From Turneriella sp942492915 (GTDB taxonomy: Bacteria > Spirochaetota > Leptospiria > Turneriellales > Turneriellaceae): a stretch of 64,000 nucleotides of DNA. Position 1 is the first letter of the stretch. Each line of letters begins with the position of its first letter. The position numbers and the translations under genes are program-made. Below the pieces are notes generated by a model. It saw nothing but the letters and a program-made list of their open reading frames with translations. It did not search any database and was not told the origin of the DNA. Location of the stretch: assembly GCA_942492915.1 (NCBI GenBank), contig OW818662.1:620001-684000 (forward strand), in the 5' to 3' direction. This document shows, piece by piece, positions 63,285-64,000 of this stretch.

Positions 63285-64000
63285 ATGTTTGACAAACGCG
63301 AATACGATGCCCCCGAGCGGATGAAAGCCCTGCTCGCAGGTAACGAGATCATACAAACCCCCGGGGCGCACGATGCGCTGACCGGCCTTATGGCCAAAAA
63401 GCTCGGCTTCAAGGCACTCTACATTTCGGGCGCTGCCTTTTCGGCGACGCGTGGCATGCCCGATATCGGTTACTTTACCGTGACCGAACTCGCTGACTAT
63501 GTGCGTGGGCTATACCAGGCAACAAACCTGCCGATTCTCGTCGATGTCGACACCGGCTTCGGTGAAGTCGTGCACATTCCACGTATGGTGCTTGAGATAG
63601 AAGGCGCAGGTGCCGCGATGGTGCAGATGGAAGACCAGAAGCTGCCGAAGAAATGCGGCCACCTCGAAGGCAAAGAACTCGTGACCGGCGACGAAATGTG
63701 CCGCAAGATTGAGGCGTTTGCAAAAACACGCAACAAGATGTTGCTGCTCGCGCGCACCGATGCGCATGCGATGTACGGTATCGAAGAAGCGATCAAACGC
63801 GCAAAAATGTACGTCAACGCAGGTGCCGATGCAATTTTTCCCGAAGCGCTTAAAACCGAGGCGGAGTTCAAGCAGTTCGCTGCCGAAGTGAAGGTTCCGC
63901 TACTGGCCAATATGACCGAATTCGGCAAAACACCTTACTTCAAAGCAAAAGATTTGCAGGATTGGGGCTACAAGCTCGTGATCTATCCCGTGACGTCGCT
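63285..64000 (+). CDS. prpB: 2-methylisocitrate lyase (PrpB), 3' end outside the window
   Basis: The first 238 residues of a PEP mutase/isocitrate lyase superfamily enzyme that splits 2-methylisocitrate into pyruvate and succinate in propionate breakdown. Superfamily marks are TPGAHDALTGLMAKKLGF, the metal-binding ILVDVDTGFG, the EDQ motif and the catalytic KKCGH loop (KRCGH in many homologues). The related oxaloacetate decarboxylase and phosphonopyruvate hydrolase lines usually lack this Cys loop. The frame is still open at the window end. The ATG at 63285 gives a normal N-terminus. No other methylcitrate-cycle gene is in view. Confidence 0.8.
   Translation, partial: MFDKREYDAPERMKALLAGNEIIQTPGAHDALTGLMAKKLGFKALYISGAAFSATRGMPDIGYFTVTELADYVRGLYQATNLPILVDVDTGFGEVVHIPRMVLEIEGAGAAMVQMEDQKLPKKCGHLEGKELVTGDEMCRKIEAFAKTRNKMLLLARTDAHAMYGIEEAIKRAKMYVNAGADAIFPEALKTEAEFKQFAAEVKVPLLANMTEFGKTPYFKAKDLQDWGYKLVIYPVTS

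Overview
The window reads as chromosomal DNA of a diderm (two-membrane) bacterium with moderately high GC. It has lipoprotein-processing and sorting genes (lolC-like, lolD, lnt), outer-membrane beta-barrel and OmpA-type proteins, an LpxH-like phosphoesterase, and many lipoproteins, some with relaxed lipoboxes (Asn before the Cys). Together with SpoIIE-type and STAS-like proteins this fits a spirochaete of the Leptospira/Turneriella group. That assignment is an inference from gene content; no rRNA is present. None of the tRNAs or the tmRNA encodes its CCA end.

Layout. 1-3.5 kb (minus): a partial exported protein, a PASTA-containing FtsI-type transpeptidase, a signal peptidase I and a membrane-anchored PDZ protein. 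3.5-14.7 kb: mostly housekeeping and small exported genes: class I aminotransferase, barrel protein, Sir2 deacylase, DUF1304 protein, STAS-like protein, HAD phosphatase, glycosyltransferase, Lys-rich secreted protein, membrane coiled-coil protein, receiver-domain protein, outer-membrane protein, an IscU-like/pentapeptide fusion and an alpha/beta hydrolase. 14.7-15.2 kb: initiator and elongator tRNA-Met, then a tRNA relic interrupted by palindromic DNA. 15.2-19.4 kb: lipoprotein export (lolC-like, lolD, lnt) and coaD. 19.5-26 kb: small lipoprotein, Lhr-type helicase, OmpA-family protein.

26.2-48.5 kb is the accessory core. Two giant lipoproteins of about 3,300 residues, built of Ig-like domains with a C-terminal propeller-like head, lie in direct orientation 12.2 kb apart. 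Their central 4 kb looks identical in nucleotide sequence. Their signal peptides and C-terminal heads differ. Between them lie a superoxide-reductase-like lipoprotein, a DUF1858 protein, a small basic protein, tRNA-Phe and tmRNA (ssrA). Both giant genes are followed within 12 bp by a palindrome with the core GGGCTTAAGCCC. A second copy of this palindrome lies inside the reading frame of the superoxide-reductase-like gene and encodes its signal peptide.

48.6-64 kb: glycosyltransferase, DUF971, AsmA-like protein, a C-terminal transketolase subunit, GT4 glycosyltransferase, LpxH-like phosphoesterase, SpoIIE-type phosphatase, the phosphate uptake operon pstSCAB-phoU with a divergent ArsR-type regulator, M18 aminopeptidase and the start of prpB.

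Intergenic spaces throughout carry long, near-perfect hairpins, most with three-base loops, and several branched (three-way junction) palindromic elements. Their arms differ in sequence from site to site but keep their pairing.
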